From an uncultured Porphyromonadaceae bacterium (GTDB taxonomy: Bacteria > Bacteroidota > Bacteroidia > Bacteroidales > Muribaculaceae), in NCBI GenBank assembly GCA_900541555.1, contig UQKE01000028.1:1-28250 (forward strand): 28,250 nucleotides of DNA, in the 5' to 3' direction. Shown in pieces: positions 1-7,173 of this stretch; position 1 is the stretch's first letter; each line of letters starts with the position of its first letter. Under the pieces are notes generated by a model. It did not search any database. It had not been told where the DNA came from and saw nothing but the letters and a program-made list of their open reading frames with translations. The position numbers were made by a program, and so were the translations under genes.

Positions 1-120
1 GCAAAACAATCAAACTTGTTTGAAATTGTTTTGCCGAAACGCATCCTATATTATCTAAATATAGCGAAAGTTGAGTGCAAAACAATCAAACTTGTTTGAA
101 ATTGTTTTGCCAAAACGCAT
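1..120. repeat. two direct copies of a 44-nt near-palindromic repeat
   Basis: Positions 1-44 and 77-120 are the same 44 nt with one difference (position 36 is g, position 112 is a). The first 34 nt of each copy (1-34, 77-110) form a near-palindrome: a 10-bp outer stem GCAAAACAAT/ATTGTTTTGC, a 5-bp inner stem CAAAC/GTTTG, a TT loop and a two-A bulge. The 32-nt spacer (45-76) holds another small inverted repeat, CTATATT/AATATAG, at 46-52 and 58-64. The array may extend beyond the left edge of the window. The structure is read directly; its role (REP-like element, terminator or regulator site) is unknown. Confidence 0.85.
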
Positions 121-150
121 TGTTGTATTATTCCAATGTGGCATTTTTAT

Positions 151-180
151 CCATGATTGTCGAGAAAATCATGGAATCTT
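151..180 (+). terminator. hairpin followed by a T run, upstream of the SGNH gene
   Basis: A perfect 8-bp stem, CCATGATT (151-158) with AATCATGG (167-174), encloses an 8-nt loop and is followed by aatcttttt. This is the layout of a Rho-independent terminator on the + strand, presumably for whatever lies left of the window. The stem is short and AT-rich, so it could instead be a leader hairpin. Its position inside the longest possible reading frame of the next gene argues that this gene starts downstream of it. Confidence 0.45.
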
Positions 181-182
181 TT

Positions 183-190
183 TAAATTTG
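183..190 (+). promoter_or_regulatory. candidate -7 box for the SGNH/MBOAT operon
   Basis: TAAATTTG matches the Bacteroidetes -7 consensus TAnnTTTG and lies 21 nt before the chosen ATG at 212. The only nearby TTG (157-159) is 23 nt upstream, longer than the usual spacing, so the -33 element is weak or absent. Confidence 0.4.
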
Positions 191-211
191 TCCGAATTTA
201 TACAAAACGGC

Positions 212-970
212 ATGAACGGTTCTTTTTATAAAATGTGGATGTTGTTAGCAATTGCCTTTTTGGTTTTTGCCTTTTTGTCGACGTTTGAAAACTTGTCGAT
301 ATTCGGACGGCAAATTGCAAAAATCAATTTGCCGGAATTTCAGAGAACAGAAAATAGGCAATATCTCCGGAATGCAGAGCCGGTAGCAGAATATGAAAAG
401 ACAGACACGCTTCCTAAGACCATATTGTTTATAGGCGATTCCATGCTTGAAGGCTTGTCGCCGCGATTTGCCGCTTATGCACAGGAAAACGGGCATCGGT
501 TGTATACGGTCATTTGGTATGGTTCTACCACTGAAAAATGGGCAGAATCTCGGCGGCTCACATCATATATCGCTCAATATCATCCAGATTTTATTGTGGT
601 GTGTCTTGGCGGAAATGAGTTGTTTGTCAAAGATATTATCGAGAAAAGAACGAAATATGCGGATGCGATAATAGCAGAGGCAGGTGAGGTGCCTTTGTTG
701 TGGATTGGTCCTCCCAATTGGAAAGAAGATACGGGAATCAACAGGATGTTGCTGTCTGCATTGGGAAACAAGCGGTTTTACGAATCCAAAGATTTGATTC
801 TGGACAGGGCAAAAGACGGCATGCATCCGACACGGGTTGCATCGCGCGCATGGATGGACAGCGTCGCGCATTGGATTGTGAAACAGTCTGCATATCCGAT
901 CAAGATGAACAAGCCATCGGCAACAACAGCCCGTGCAACGAAAACAATAGTATTGACTCCGGATGATTGA
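212..970 (+). CDS. SGNH/GDSL-family hydrolase-like protein (O-acetylation partner)
   Basis: A 252-residue protein with one membrane anchor (about residues 10-25) and an extracytoplasmic SGNH domain. Block I is IGDSM with Ser77, a GGNE block carries Asn135, and DGMH carries Asp202 and His205, the expected catalytic dyad. Proteins of this kind (compare AlgJ/AlgX and DUF459 families) pair with MBOAT acyltransferases and move acetyl groups to or from glycans. The stop overlaps the MBOAT start by 8 nt, so the two are surely co-translated. The frame stays open upstream to a TTG at 71, but that extension would translate a repeat copy and a terminator-like hairpin. The ATG at 212, just before the hydrophobic segment, is therefore preferred. 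The ATG at 233 is another option. The acceptor glycan is not identifiable. Confidence 0.8.
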   Translation: MNGSFYKMWMLLAIAFLVFAFLSTFENLSIFGRQIAKINLPEFQRTENRQYLRNAEPVAEYEKTDTLPKTILFIGDSMLEGLSPRFAAYAQENGHRLYTVIWYGSTTEKWAESRRLTSYIAQYHPDFIVVCLGGNELFVKDIIEKRTKYADAIIAEAGEVPLLWIGPPNWKEDTGINRMLLSALGNKRFYESKDLILDRAKDGMHPTRVASRAWMDSVAHWIVKQSAYPIKMNKPSATTARATKTIVLTPDD

Positions 971-2423
971 AGCACTGACCGACATATTGCTACGTTCGAA
1001 TCCTTCCGAATCGATTATTTTCGACAGCAGCTTGTTTTGGCTGTTGCTCGTCGTCTTTCTTCCGATATATGGCATTTTATATCGACGGAGGTCGGCAATG
1101 GCGTTGTTTACAGTGGCATTCGGATGCTATTTATATTATAAAACAAGCGGAGCTGCTGTGCTGTTGCTTTTGGGAAGAACTGCGGTCGACTACGTTTTAT
1201 CGAAAATGTTGGAACGACAGCAATCGCGAATATTGCGTCGGTTCACATTGATATTTTCTCTTCTGCTGTCGATAGGAGCGTTGGCATATTTCAAATATGC
1301 CGGTTTCGCCACGACAATTTTTAATGATTTGACCGGTTCAAATTTCCAAGTGTCAAACCTTGTGGTGCCGATAGGAATATCGTTCTACACATTCCGGTCC
1401 ATTAGTTATATGGTAGAAGTATATCGGCGAACGTTGGCAGTGCCAAAGAATCCGGTGGATTATTTATTTTATTTGTCTTTTTTCCCGGCATTGGTGGCCG
1501 GTCCGATTGTCCGGCCGGAAGCATTTTTTATGCAAATCAGAAGCACGTGCCGTGTCGGCGAGCAAGAAATATATTCCGGATTGTGGATTGTGATGCGTGG
1601 GGCATTTAAAAAATTTGTTGTTGCAGATTATCTGGCACAATTCAATGACGTCGTGTTTGCCAATCCTGTGGGCTATGACGGCGTGGAATGCTTGTTGGCG
1701 GCTTTTGGATATGGCGTTCAGATTTATTTCGATTTTTCGGGATATTCGGATATGGCTATCGGGTTGTCCCGCTCGATGGGATTTGATTTGGGAGAAAACT
1801 TTCATGCTCCATACAAATCTCGAAATTTGAGCGACTTTTGGCGGCGATGGCATATTTCTTTATCAAGCTGGCTGCGTGATTATATTTATATACCACTTGG
1901 AGGCAACAGGAAAGGGACGACGCGAATGACTGTCAATGTGTTGGTTACGATGCTTGTCGGAGGTATATGGCATGGTGCCGGATGGACTTTCCTGATATGG
2001 GGATGCGCTCATGGAATTGGGCTGATTTTGAATAAATTAGTTGGAAAGTGGATGCCGAAGTCGCGTCGTTCCAAATTGAATGGTTTGGTTTATGGAATGA
2101 TAATATTCTTATTTGTCAACATGCTATGGATTTTGTTCCGTTCTCCCGATTTGGAAATAGCGCAACTGATGATGGAAAATATTTGCCTTCATGCCAATTT
2201 CGGCATTTTGCCTGTGTTTTGGCATGAACGTGCATTGTGGTGCGTGATGTTGGTTTTCGCGTATATTTTGATATTTATGCCGAATGCCATTGTTCAAAAA
2301 GCGGAACAACTATTTGTTCGAGCCAATTGGATTGTGAAATTTGTCTTGTTTTGTTTGTTGGTTCAATGTATTCTTGCGTTGAAAGGGACGCAGGTTGTAC
2401 CATTTATTTATACCCAATTTTAG
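963..2423 (+). CDS. MBOAT-family membrane O-acyltransferase (AlgI/DltB-like)
   Basis: A 486-residue polytopic membrane protein of the MBOAT family, which carries acyl groups (often acetyl) across the inner membrane to modify polysaccharides. Hallmarks seen: the YFDFSGYSDMAIGL block (255-268), FWRRWHISLSSWLRDYIYIPLGG (about 292-314) with His297, and GGIWHGAGWTFLIWG with the presumed catalytic His337. Length is normal for AlgI-type proteins. It follows and overlaps the SGNH gene, the typical arrangement for a two-protein O-acetylation machine. Its stop is separated by one nucleotide from the stop of the convergent ABC permease gene. The family assignment is firm. The substrate (capsule, exopolysaccharide or cell wall) is unknown. 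Confidence 0.93.
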   Translation: MIEALTDILLRSNPSESIIFDSSLFWLLLVVFLPIYGILYRRRSAMALFTVAFGCYLYYKTSGAAVLLLLGRTAVDYVLSKMLERQQSRILRRFTLIFSLLLSIGALAYFKYAGFATTIFNDLTGSNFQVSNLVVPIGISFYTFRSISYMVEVYRRTLAVPKNPVDYLFYLSFFPALVAGPIVRPEAFFMQIRSTCRVGEQEIYSGLWIVMRGAFKKFVVADYLAQFNDVVFANPVGYDGVECLLAAFGYGVQIYFDFSGYSDMAIGLSRSMGFDLGENFHAPYKSRNLSDFWRRWHISLSSWLRDYIYIPLGGNRKGTTRMTVNVLVTMLVGGIWHGAGWTFLIWGCAHGIGLILNKLVGKWMPKSRRSKLNGLVYGMIIFLFVNMLWILFRSPDLEIAQLMMENICLHANFGILPVFWHERALWCVMLVFAYILIFMPNAIVQKAEQLFVRANWIVKFVLFCLLVQCILALKGTQVVPFIYTQF

Positions 2424-2424
2424 A

Positions 2425-3528
2425 TTAGGATTGTTTTTTGTAGCTTGCCACTGCGGCAACGGCAAGCAAGACTGTGATTCCGGCAAGACGGACAAACTCC
2501 GGATAAATATCGGAAATGCCGCTCCCTTTAAGATATACGGCTCTCATGATCTCAATGAAATATCTCGGAGGGATAAAAGCCGTGATGTATTGTGCCCATT
2601 TCGGCATGGAAGATATTGGCGTGAGCAATCCGCTCATCAAGACAAAAATCATGATGAAAAAAAACATGATGAACATGGCTTGTTGCATGGTGTTTGAAAA
2701 GTTGGACACGATAAGTCCGAAACTTGAAATCGCCAATGTGAAAAGAAAGGCATTTGCATAAATAATCCATAAAGCACCGGCAGGAGAGAGGCCGTACATG
2801 ATTTTTGCAATGACGAGTGCTATTGAAAGTATGAATATTCCGATAATCCAATATGGTATCAGCTTGCCAAATGTGAAGGTGATTTTTCCAATTGGCGAGA
2901 CATTTATTTGTTCGATGGTTCCTGCTTCTTTTTCTTTTACGATATTCAATGCCGGAAGCGCTCCGCAGACGATGATGATGAGCATTACCATTAATGCCGG
3001 AATCATGAAATATCTGTAATTCTCAGTTGGGTTGTACAAATTGCGCACTGTTATTAGGCTTTGGGGATTCTCTAAGCCTTTTAGTGCGGATTGTTCGGCG
3101 AATGTCGAAGAAAGGATTTGGGCAAGGTAATTGCTTCCGGTTGCAGCTTTGGATGCATTCACGGCATTTGCAGTGATTGACAGTTCGATGCTTTCGTTTC
3201 GGAAGATGCTTTTTTCAAAATTTTCGGGAATCTCGAGAATAATGTCAAGCCCGTATCGATTCATGTCGGAAAGAGCCTGTTGGTATCCGGAAGGCATCTT
3301 TTTTAAAATGAAATATGAAGAATGGTCTATTTTGCTTGCGATTTGGCGCGATAAATTGCTGTTGTCGTTGTCGACAATGCAGATATTTATGTTTTTGAAG
3401 TCCATGTTGGTGGCGAATGGAAATATTAGCATAATCATTACCGGAAATATTAAGACCATTCGTGGCATGAACGGATCGCGGAAGAATTGACGGAATTCTT
3501 TGTCGAGCAAGTATAGGAGGGTGCGCAT
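2425..3528 (-). CDS. ABC-2 type transporter permease (YbhR/YbhS-like), distal
   Basis: A 367-residue inner-membrane permease and the last gene of the exporter operon. It has the ABC-2 layout: one N-terminal membrane helix (about 23-40), a large extracytoplasmic domain (about 41-175), then a block of five hydrophobic segments. The late motif beginning LSGLLTPISSMP and continuing through PPRYFIEIMR is typical of the YhhJ/YbhR/YbhS group. It starts 5 nt after the stop of the neighbouring permease, with which it resembles an ancient duplicate, so the two probably form a heterodimeric channel. The substrate is not predictable from sequence; E. coli relatives have been linked to drug and cation export. 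Confidence 0.9.
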   Translation of the reverse strand: MRTLLYLLDKEFRQFFRDPFMPRMVLIFPVMIMLIFPFATNMDFKNINICIVDNDNSNLSRQIASKIDHSSYFILKKMPSGYQQALSDMNRYGLDIILEIPENFEKSIFRNESIELSITANAVNASKAATGSNYLAQILSSTFAEQSALKGLENPQSLITVRNLYNPTENYRYFMIPALMVMLIIIVCGALPALNIVKEKEAGTIEQINVSPIGKITFTFGKLIPYWIIGIFILSIALVIAKIMYGLSPAGALWIIYANAFLFTLAISSFGLIVSNFSNTMQQAMFIMFFFIMIFVLMSGLLTPISSMPKWAQYITAFIPPRYFIEIMRAVYLKGSGISDIYPEFVRLAGITVLLAVAAVASYKKQS

Positions 3529-3533
3529 GGGGA

Positions 3534-4631
3534 CTACATTTTTTTATTGAATTTTTTGATGGCGATGACGATTATGGAAATTGTCATTCCGACAAGAATT
3601 AATATTTGCTGCATGATAGATGCGACAGACGCGCCTTCGATCATGAGCTTTCTCATTGCTTCAATGTACCAGCGGGCAGGAACGATGCACGATAGCCATT
3701 GCAGTGCTTTTGGCAGGCTTTCGATCGGGAACAAAAGTCCGGAAAGCATTATAACGGGAATGAGCATGACTACGGCAGATATGAGTATTGCCATGATTTG
3801 ATTGGCCGCAAACGTCGATATTAGTATCCCAAACGCCAATGAAAGCAAGACATATAAAATAGATATGGAGCAAATTGCAAAAATGCTTCCATTCATTGGG
3901 ACGTCTAAAACATATTTTGCCAATATCAGAATGGTGGCAAGGTTGATGCAGGAGAGTATCAAGTAAGGGATGAGTTTCGCCAATATCACAATGAATGGCC
4001 GTATGGGCGATACGATCAGCAAGTCCATCGTGCCGGATTCTTTTTCCCGAACAATTGAAATAGAAGTGATAAGAGTGCAGATAATTAAAATGATTAGGCC
4101 GAGTATTCCGGGCACGAAGGTGTATGCGCTTAGCATTTGCGGATTGTGGAGCATGCGAATGTTTAGGCTGACGGGAGTTTTTTGCGTGGAAAATTCGGTT
4201 GTGATAATTGTTTCTACATAGTTGACAGCCATTCGGGATACCATCGGATTGGATGCATCGGCCATGAGCAAGAACGCTGTGCGGGTGGGGTCATTGCCGC
4301 TGACGATGCGGTCCAAGTCTTTGTCGACAACGATTGCCATGTCGATTACGCCTTCTTTCATAAGACGGTCGGCTTCATTCGGAGAGGCAGGGTGGGTTTC
4401 ACTGATGGTGATATATTTATTGGCGGCCAATCGGTGTTCGAGTTTTCGCAAGGTCTCTCCTTGTCGGGATGGCGAGACGATGGCTATGTTGACATTGTTG
4501 ACTTCGGTGGAAATGGTAAAGCCAAATAAGACAATCAAGACAACAGGCATTAAAACAATGATCATCATTGTCCGATAGTCTCGGACAATTTGAATGGTTT
4601 CTTTTTTTACGAATTGAAAAAAGCGTTTCAT
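3534..4631 (-). CDS. ABC-2 type transporter permease (YbhS/YbhR-like), proximal
   Basis: A 365-residue inner-membrane permease, paralogous to the next gene. It has an N-terminal helix at about 21-40, an extracytoplasmic domain to about residue 175, and five C-terminal hydrophobic segments ending with LSGLLFPIESLP and a VPARWYIEAMRK block diagnostic of ABC-2 permeases. Its start lies 1 nt after the stop of the second ATPase gene, implying translational coupling. With the other permease it should build the membrane channel of a tripartite exporter driven by the two ATPases upstream. Confidence 0.9.
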   Translation of the reverse strand: MKRFFQFVKKETIQIVRDYRTMMIIVLMPVVLIVLFGFTISTEVNNVNIAIVSPSRQGETLRKLEHRLAANKYITISETHPASPNEADRLMKEGVIDMAIVVDKDLDRIVSGNDPTRTAFLLMADASNPMVSRMAVNYVETIITTEFSTQKTPVSLNIRMLHNPQMLSAYTFVPGILGLIILIICTLITSISIVREKESGTMDLLIVSPIRPFIVILAKLIPYLILSCINLATILILAKYVLDVPMNGSIFAICSISILYVLLSLAFGILISTFAANQIMAILISAVVMLIPVIMLSGLLFPIESLPKALQWLSCIVPARWYIEAMRKLMIEGASVASIMQQILILVGMTISIIVIAIKKFNKKM

Positions 4632-4632
4632 C

Positions 4633-5367
4633 TCAATTTCGTTTGGCAGATAGAGCTAATTTTTGGAAAACTTCATCCATAGTTGTCACTCCGCACATCG
4701 ATTTTAGCTGTGCAGGCGCTCCCAATGCGCAAATCTTGCCATCGACCATCATCGACACTCGATTGCAATATTCAGCTTCGTCCATATAGTGAGTGGTGAC
4801 AAATATGGTAATCCCATTGCTGGCAGCTTTGTAAATCATTTCCCAAAATTGACGGCGCGTATGTGGATCAACTCCGCCTGTCGGCTCGTCGAGAAATACG
4901 AGTCGCGGATTATGGAAAATTGTAACTGAAAAAGCTAATTTTTGTTTTTCCCCGAGTGGAAGCGAACCGACAAGCGAATCCGCTTTGTGGTCAATGCCTA
5001 ATTCTGATAGAAGCCGATCGGTTTTTGCTGCTATTTCTCGTTTTTCCATTCCATAAATTCCGGCAAAAAACCGGATATTTTCTTTAATGGTCAGGTCGTT
5101 GTAAAGAGAAAATTTTTGGCTCATATACCCGATATGTCGTTTGATCTGCTCGCAATCTTTGTAAATGTCGAAACCAATGACTTGCCCTTTGCCGGAGGTC
5201 GGGCGGCTTAGGCCGCATAACATGCGGATCGCGGTGCTTTTTCCTGCACCGTTGGCACCAAGAAATCCGAATATTTCTCCTTTGCCGACTGTAAAGGAGA
5301 TGTCGTCAACGGCGGTGAAGTCGCCGAATTTTTTTGTTAAATGTTCGACGTTAATTATTTGTTCCAT
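4633..5367 (-). CDS. ABC transporter ATPase with degenerate signature motif (YbhF C-half-like)
   Basis: A 244-residue cytoplasmic ATPase. Walker A GANGAGKS is at 37-44, the Q-loop Gln is in YMSQKFSLY (Gln84), Walker B LVFLDE is at 156-161, and the H-loop His193 is in TTHYMDEAE. The signature, which should read LSGGQ, is LPLGE (136-140). This agrees with my recollection of the second half of E. coli YbhF, where two ATPase domains are fused in one chain. Here the halves are separate genes whose ends overlap by 17 nt (5351-5367). The intact H-loop together with a poor signature suggests it works only as a heterodimer with the other ATPase. Confidence 0.93.
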   Translation of the reverse strand: MEQIINVEHLTKKFGDFTAVDDISFTVGKGEIFGFLGANGAGKSTAIRMLCGLSRPTSGKGQVIGFDIYKDCEQIKRHIGYMSQKFSLYNDLTIKENIRFFAGIYGMEKREIAAKTDRLLSELGIDHKADSLVGSLPLGEKQKLAFSVTIFHNPRLVFLDEPTGGVDPHTRRQFWEMIYKAASNGITIFVTTHYMDEAEYCNRVSMMVDGKICALGAPAQLKSMCGVTTMDEVFQKLALSAKRN

Positions 5368-6286
5368 TGTTCATTAATATCATGAAACAATCTTCTATGC
5401 AAGGCTTGATTTGTTTTGTCGAGCATTGCAAATTGAGTTTATCATTCATATAGGCGGCAAGTTCATTTTGCGAGTAGCCTTGCCGTAATACGCAATGGAT
5501 ATTGTCTCCAAACGTGTAGCATATTCGTGAGCCTTCCCAAAGTCGTGCTGTTGTTAGCGAGGAATATAGGTCTTTGCTGCTGATTGAAACGACATTGTAA
5601 GGATAGGTCGTTATGATATCGCTCGGTGTTCCCGATGTAAGGAAGCGTCCATCGCTGAACAGTCCAATGCTATCACACATGGTAGCTTCGTCCATATAGG
5701 AAGTGGAAAGGATTGTAGTAATTCCGGCTTCTTTGATTGCTGTGAGAATTGTCCAAAATTCTTTCCTTGAAATCGGATCTACGCCTCTTGTCGGTTCGTC
5801 GAGCAACAACAATTCCGGTTGATGGATTAATGCGCATGAAAGAGCCAATTTTTGTTTCATTCCGCCGGAAAGTTTGCCGGCTTTGCGATTCTTAAATGGC
5901 GCTAATTGCTTAAACACCGGTTCGATGACTTGCAAATTGGCAGTTATTGGCACATTGAAAAGCGATGCATAGAAGGAAATGTTTTCCCATACGGTCAAGT
6001 CTGCATACAAAGAGAAATTTTCCGGCATGTAGCCAATGTGTCGGCGAATTTCTCGATGCTGTTTTGCTAAATTAAATCCACAAATGGATGCCGAACCGCT
6101 GTCCGGACGGATGAGGGTGGCGAGAGTCTTTAAGAGTGTGGTTTTTCCTGCTCCGTCGGCTCCGATTATGCCAAAAATGCTTCCTTTCGTTACGGCAAAC
6201 GACGTGCCGTCGAGCGCGATGTTTTGACCATAGCGTTTGCAAAGTTCGGTTGTCGCAACTGCAATATCAGAGCCTGACTTCTCCAT
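5351..6286 (-). CDS. ABC transporter ATPase lacking the H-loop histidine (YbhF N-half-like)
   Basis: A 311-residue ATPase counted from the ATG at 6286; a TTG at 6295 in frame is a less likely start. Walker A GADGAGKT is at 42-49, the signature is an intact LSGGM at 139-143, and Walker B LLLLDE is at 159-164. Two ATP-site residues deviate. The Q-loop Gln is Glu89 (YMPENFSLY), and the switch His is Ser196 (STSYMDEA, codon TCC). A C-terminal extension of roughly 90 residues follows the core. The start overlaps the end of the HlyD-like gene by 20 nt. The pattern complements the partner ATPase, pointing to one competent and one degenerate ATP site in the dimer. Confidence 0.93.
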   Translation of the reverse strand: MEKSGSDIAVATTELCKRYGQNIALDGTSFAVTKGSIFGIIGADGAGKTTLLKTLATLIRPDSGSASICGFNLAKQHREIRRHIGYMPENFSLYADLTVWENISFYASLFNVPITANLQVIEPVFKQLAPFKNRKAGKLSGGMKQKLALSCALIHQPELLLLDEPTRGVDPISRKEFWTILTAIKEAGITTILSTSYMDEATMCDSIGLFSDGRFLTSGTPSDIITTYPYNVVSISSKDLYSSLTTARLWEGSRICYTFGDNIHCVLRQGYSQNELAAYMNDKLNLQCSTKQIKPCIEDCFMILMNNGTNN

Positions 6287-7160
6287 AAGTCCCAATTTTT
6301 AACCTGCCGTCGTTTTTCACTAATATTTTGACCGCATAAACTAAACTAGCACGCGAGTCGGCGGTTTGGATTGTTTTGGGTGTGAATTCGCTTTGCGAAG
6401 CAATCCAAACTACTTCTCCATGATAATCATAGCGTTTGTCGTTGCCAAAATCGGCTGTTACCGTGACTTTTTGGCCAAGTTTTATTTCAGCAATCTGTTC
6501 GGATGTGAAATATGCCCGCAGATACATGTTTTGCATGTCGGCTATCTTGAATAAAGGTTTTCCTACTGTGGCAAATTCATTGGCATTTGTGTATTTGGCC
6601 AACATGATACCATCGACAGGCGCTGAAATGATGCTTTTTTGAATTTTATCGTCGATTGAGGCAATTTGCACTTCGATCGAAGAACTTTGTTCGTTAAGGC
6701 TTTCAATATTATTGGCAAGGGCTGATTGTTGCGCTTCTAATTGTTTTTGAAGAATGGCAATCGACGATTCGATGTCGTCAAGCTGCTTTTGAGTGGCGGC
6801 ATTGTCGGCAAGAAGCCGTTTTATGCGTTCGCGCTCAAATTTTTGTTTTTCAATTTGCTTTTGGGTTGCAGCAACTTGTTTTTGCATGTCAGGACGGTTG
6901 CTGCGGATTGAAGAAGCGTTTTTCTGCAATTGCAATTTGGCGAGGTATAACTGCGTGGTGTCGATATGGCCGATTGTTTGTCCTGCCGTTAACGTGTCGC
7001 CTTCTTCGACATTGAAAGCAACAATTTTTCCTGTCGATTCGCTCGATACCACAATCTCTGATGCGGATTCGAATGTGCCTGTCGCATCGAAATTTGAACT
7101 GTCTGAACATGAAACAGCGGTCATGCCTATAAGAGCCAAAAGCGGGAGCGATTTATTCAT
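6267..7160 (-). CDS. HlyD/YbhG-like membrane fusion (periplasmic adaptor) lipoprotein
   Basis: A 297-residue adaptor expected to bridge the inner-membrane ABC exporter and the outer-membrane TolC-like protein. It has an N-terminal lipoprotein signal with lipobox AVSC (Cys18), then a first half-lipoyl/barrel segment (about 28-72), and a long Gln/Lys/Glu-rich coiled-coil hairpin (about 73-168). A second half follows from ISAPVDGIML, then a beta-barrel domain (TADFGNDKRYDYHGEVVW). Anchoring by lipid is common among adaptors in this phylum. The gene lies between the TolC-like gene (13-nt gap) and the first ATPase (overlap), as expected for one machine. Confidence 0.9.
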   Translation of the reverse strand: MNKSLPLLALIGMTAVSCSDSSNFDATGTFESASEIVVSSESTGKIVAFNVEEGDTLTAGQTIGHIDTTQLYLAKLQLQKNASSIRSNRPDMQKQVAATQKQIEKQKFERERIKRLLADNAATQKQLDDIESSIAILQKQLEAQQSALANNIESLNEQSSSIEVQIASIDDKIQKSIISAPVDGIMLAKYTNANEFATVGKPLFKIADMQNMYLRAYFTSEQIAEIKLGQKVTVTADFGNDKRYDYHGEVVWIASQSEFTPKTIQTADSRASLVYAVKILVKNDGRLKIGTYGEVRL

Positions 7161-7173
7161 GAGTGTGCGGGAT

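Noticed and set aside
1..120. CRISPR array
   Set aside because: Only two repeat copies are visible, the 44-nt unit is strongly palindromic along its full length, the single 32-nt spacer is itself a hairpin, and no cas gene is nearby.
563..1075. 170-codon minus-strand frame under the SGNH and MBOAT genes
   Set aside because: It is antisense to two overlapping, motif-supported genes and is Cys/His/Arg-rich in the manner of a shadow frame.
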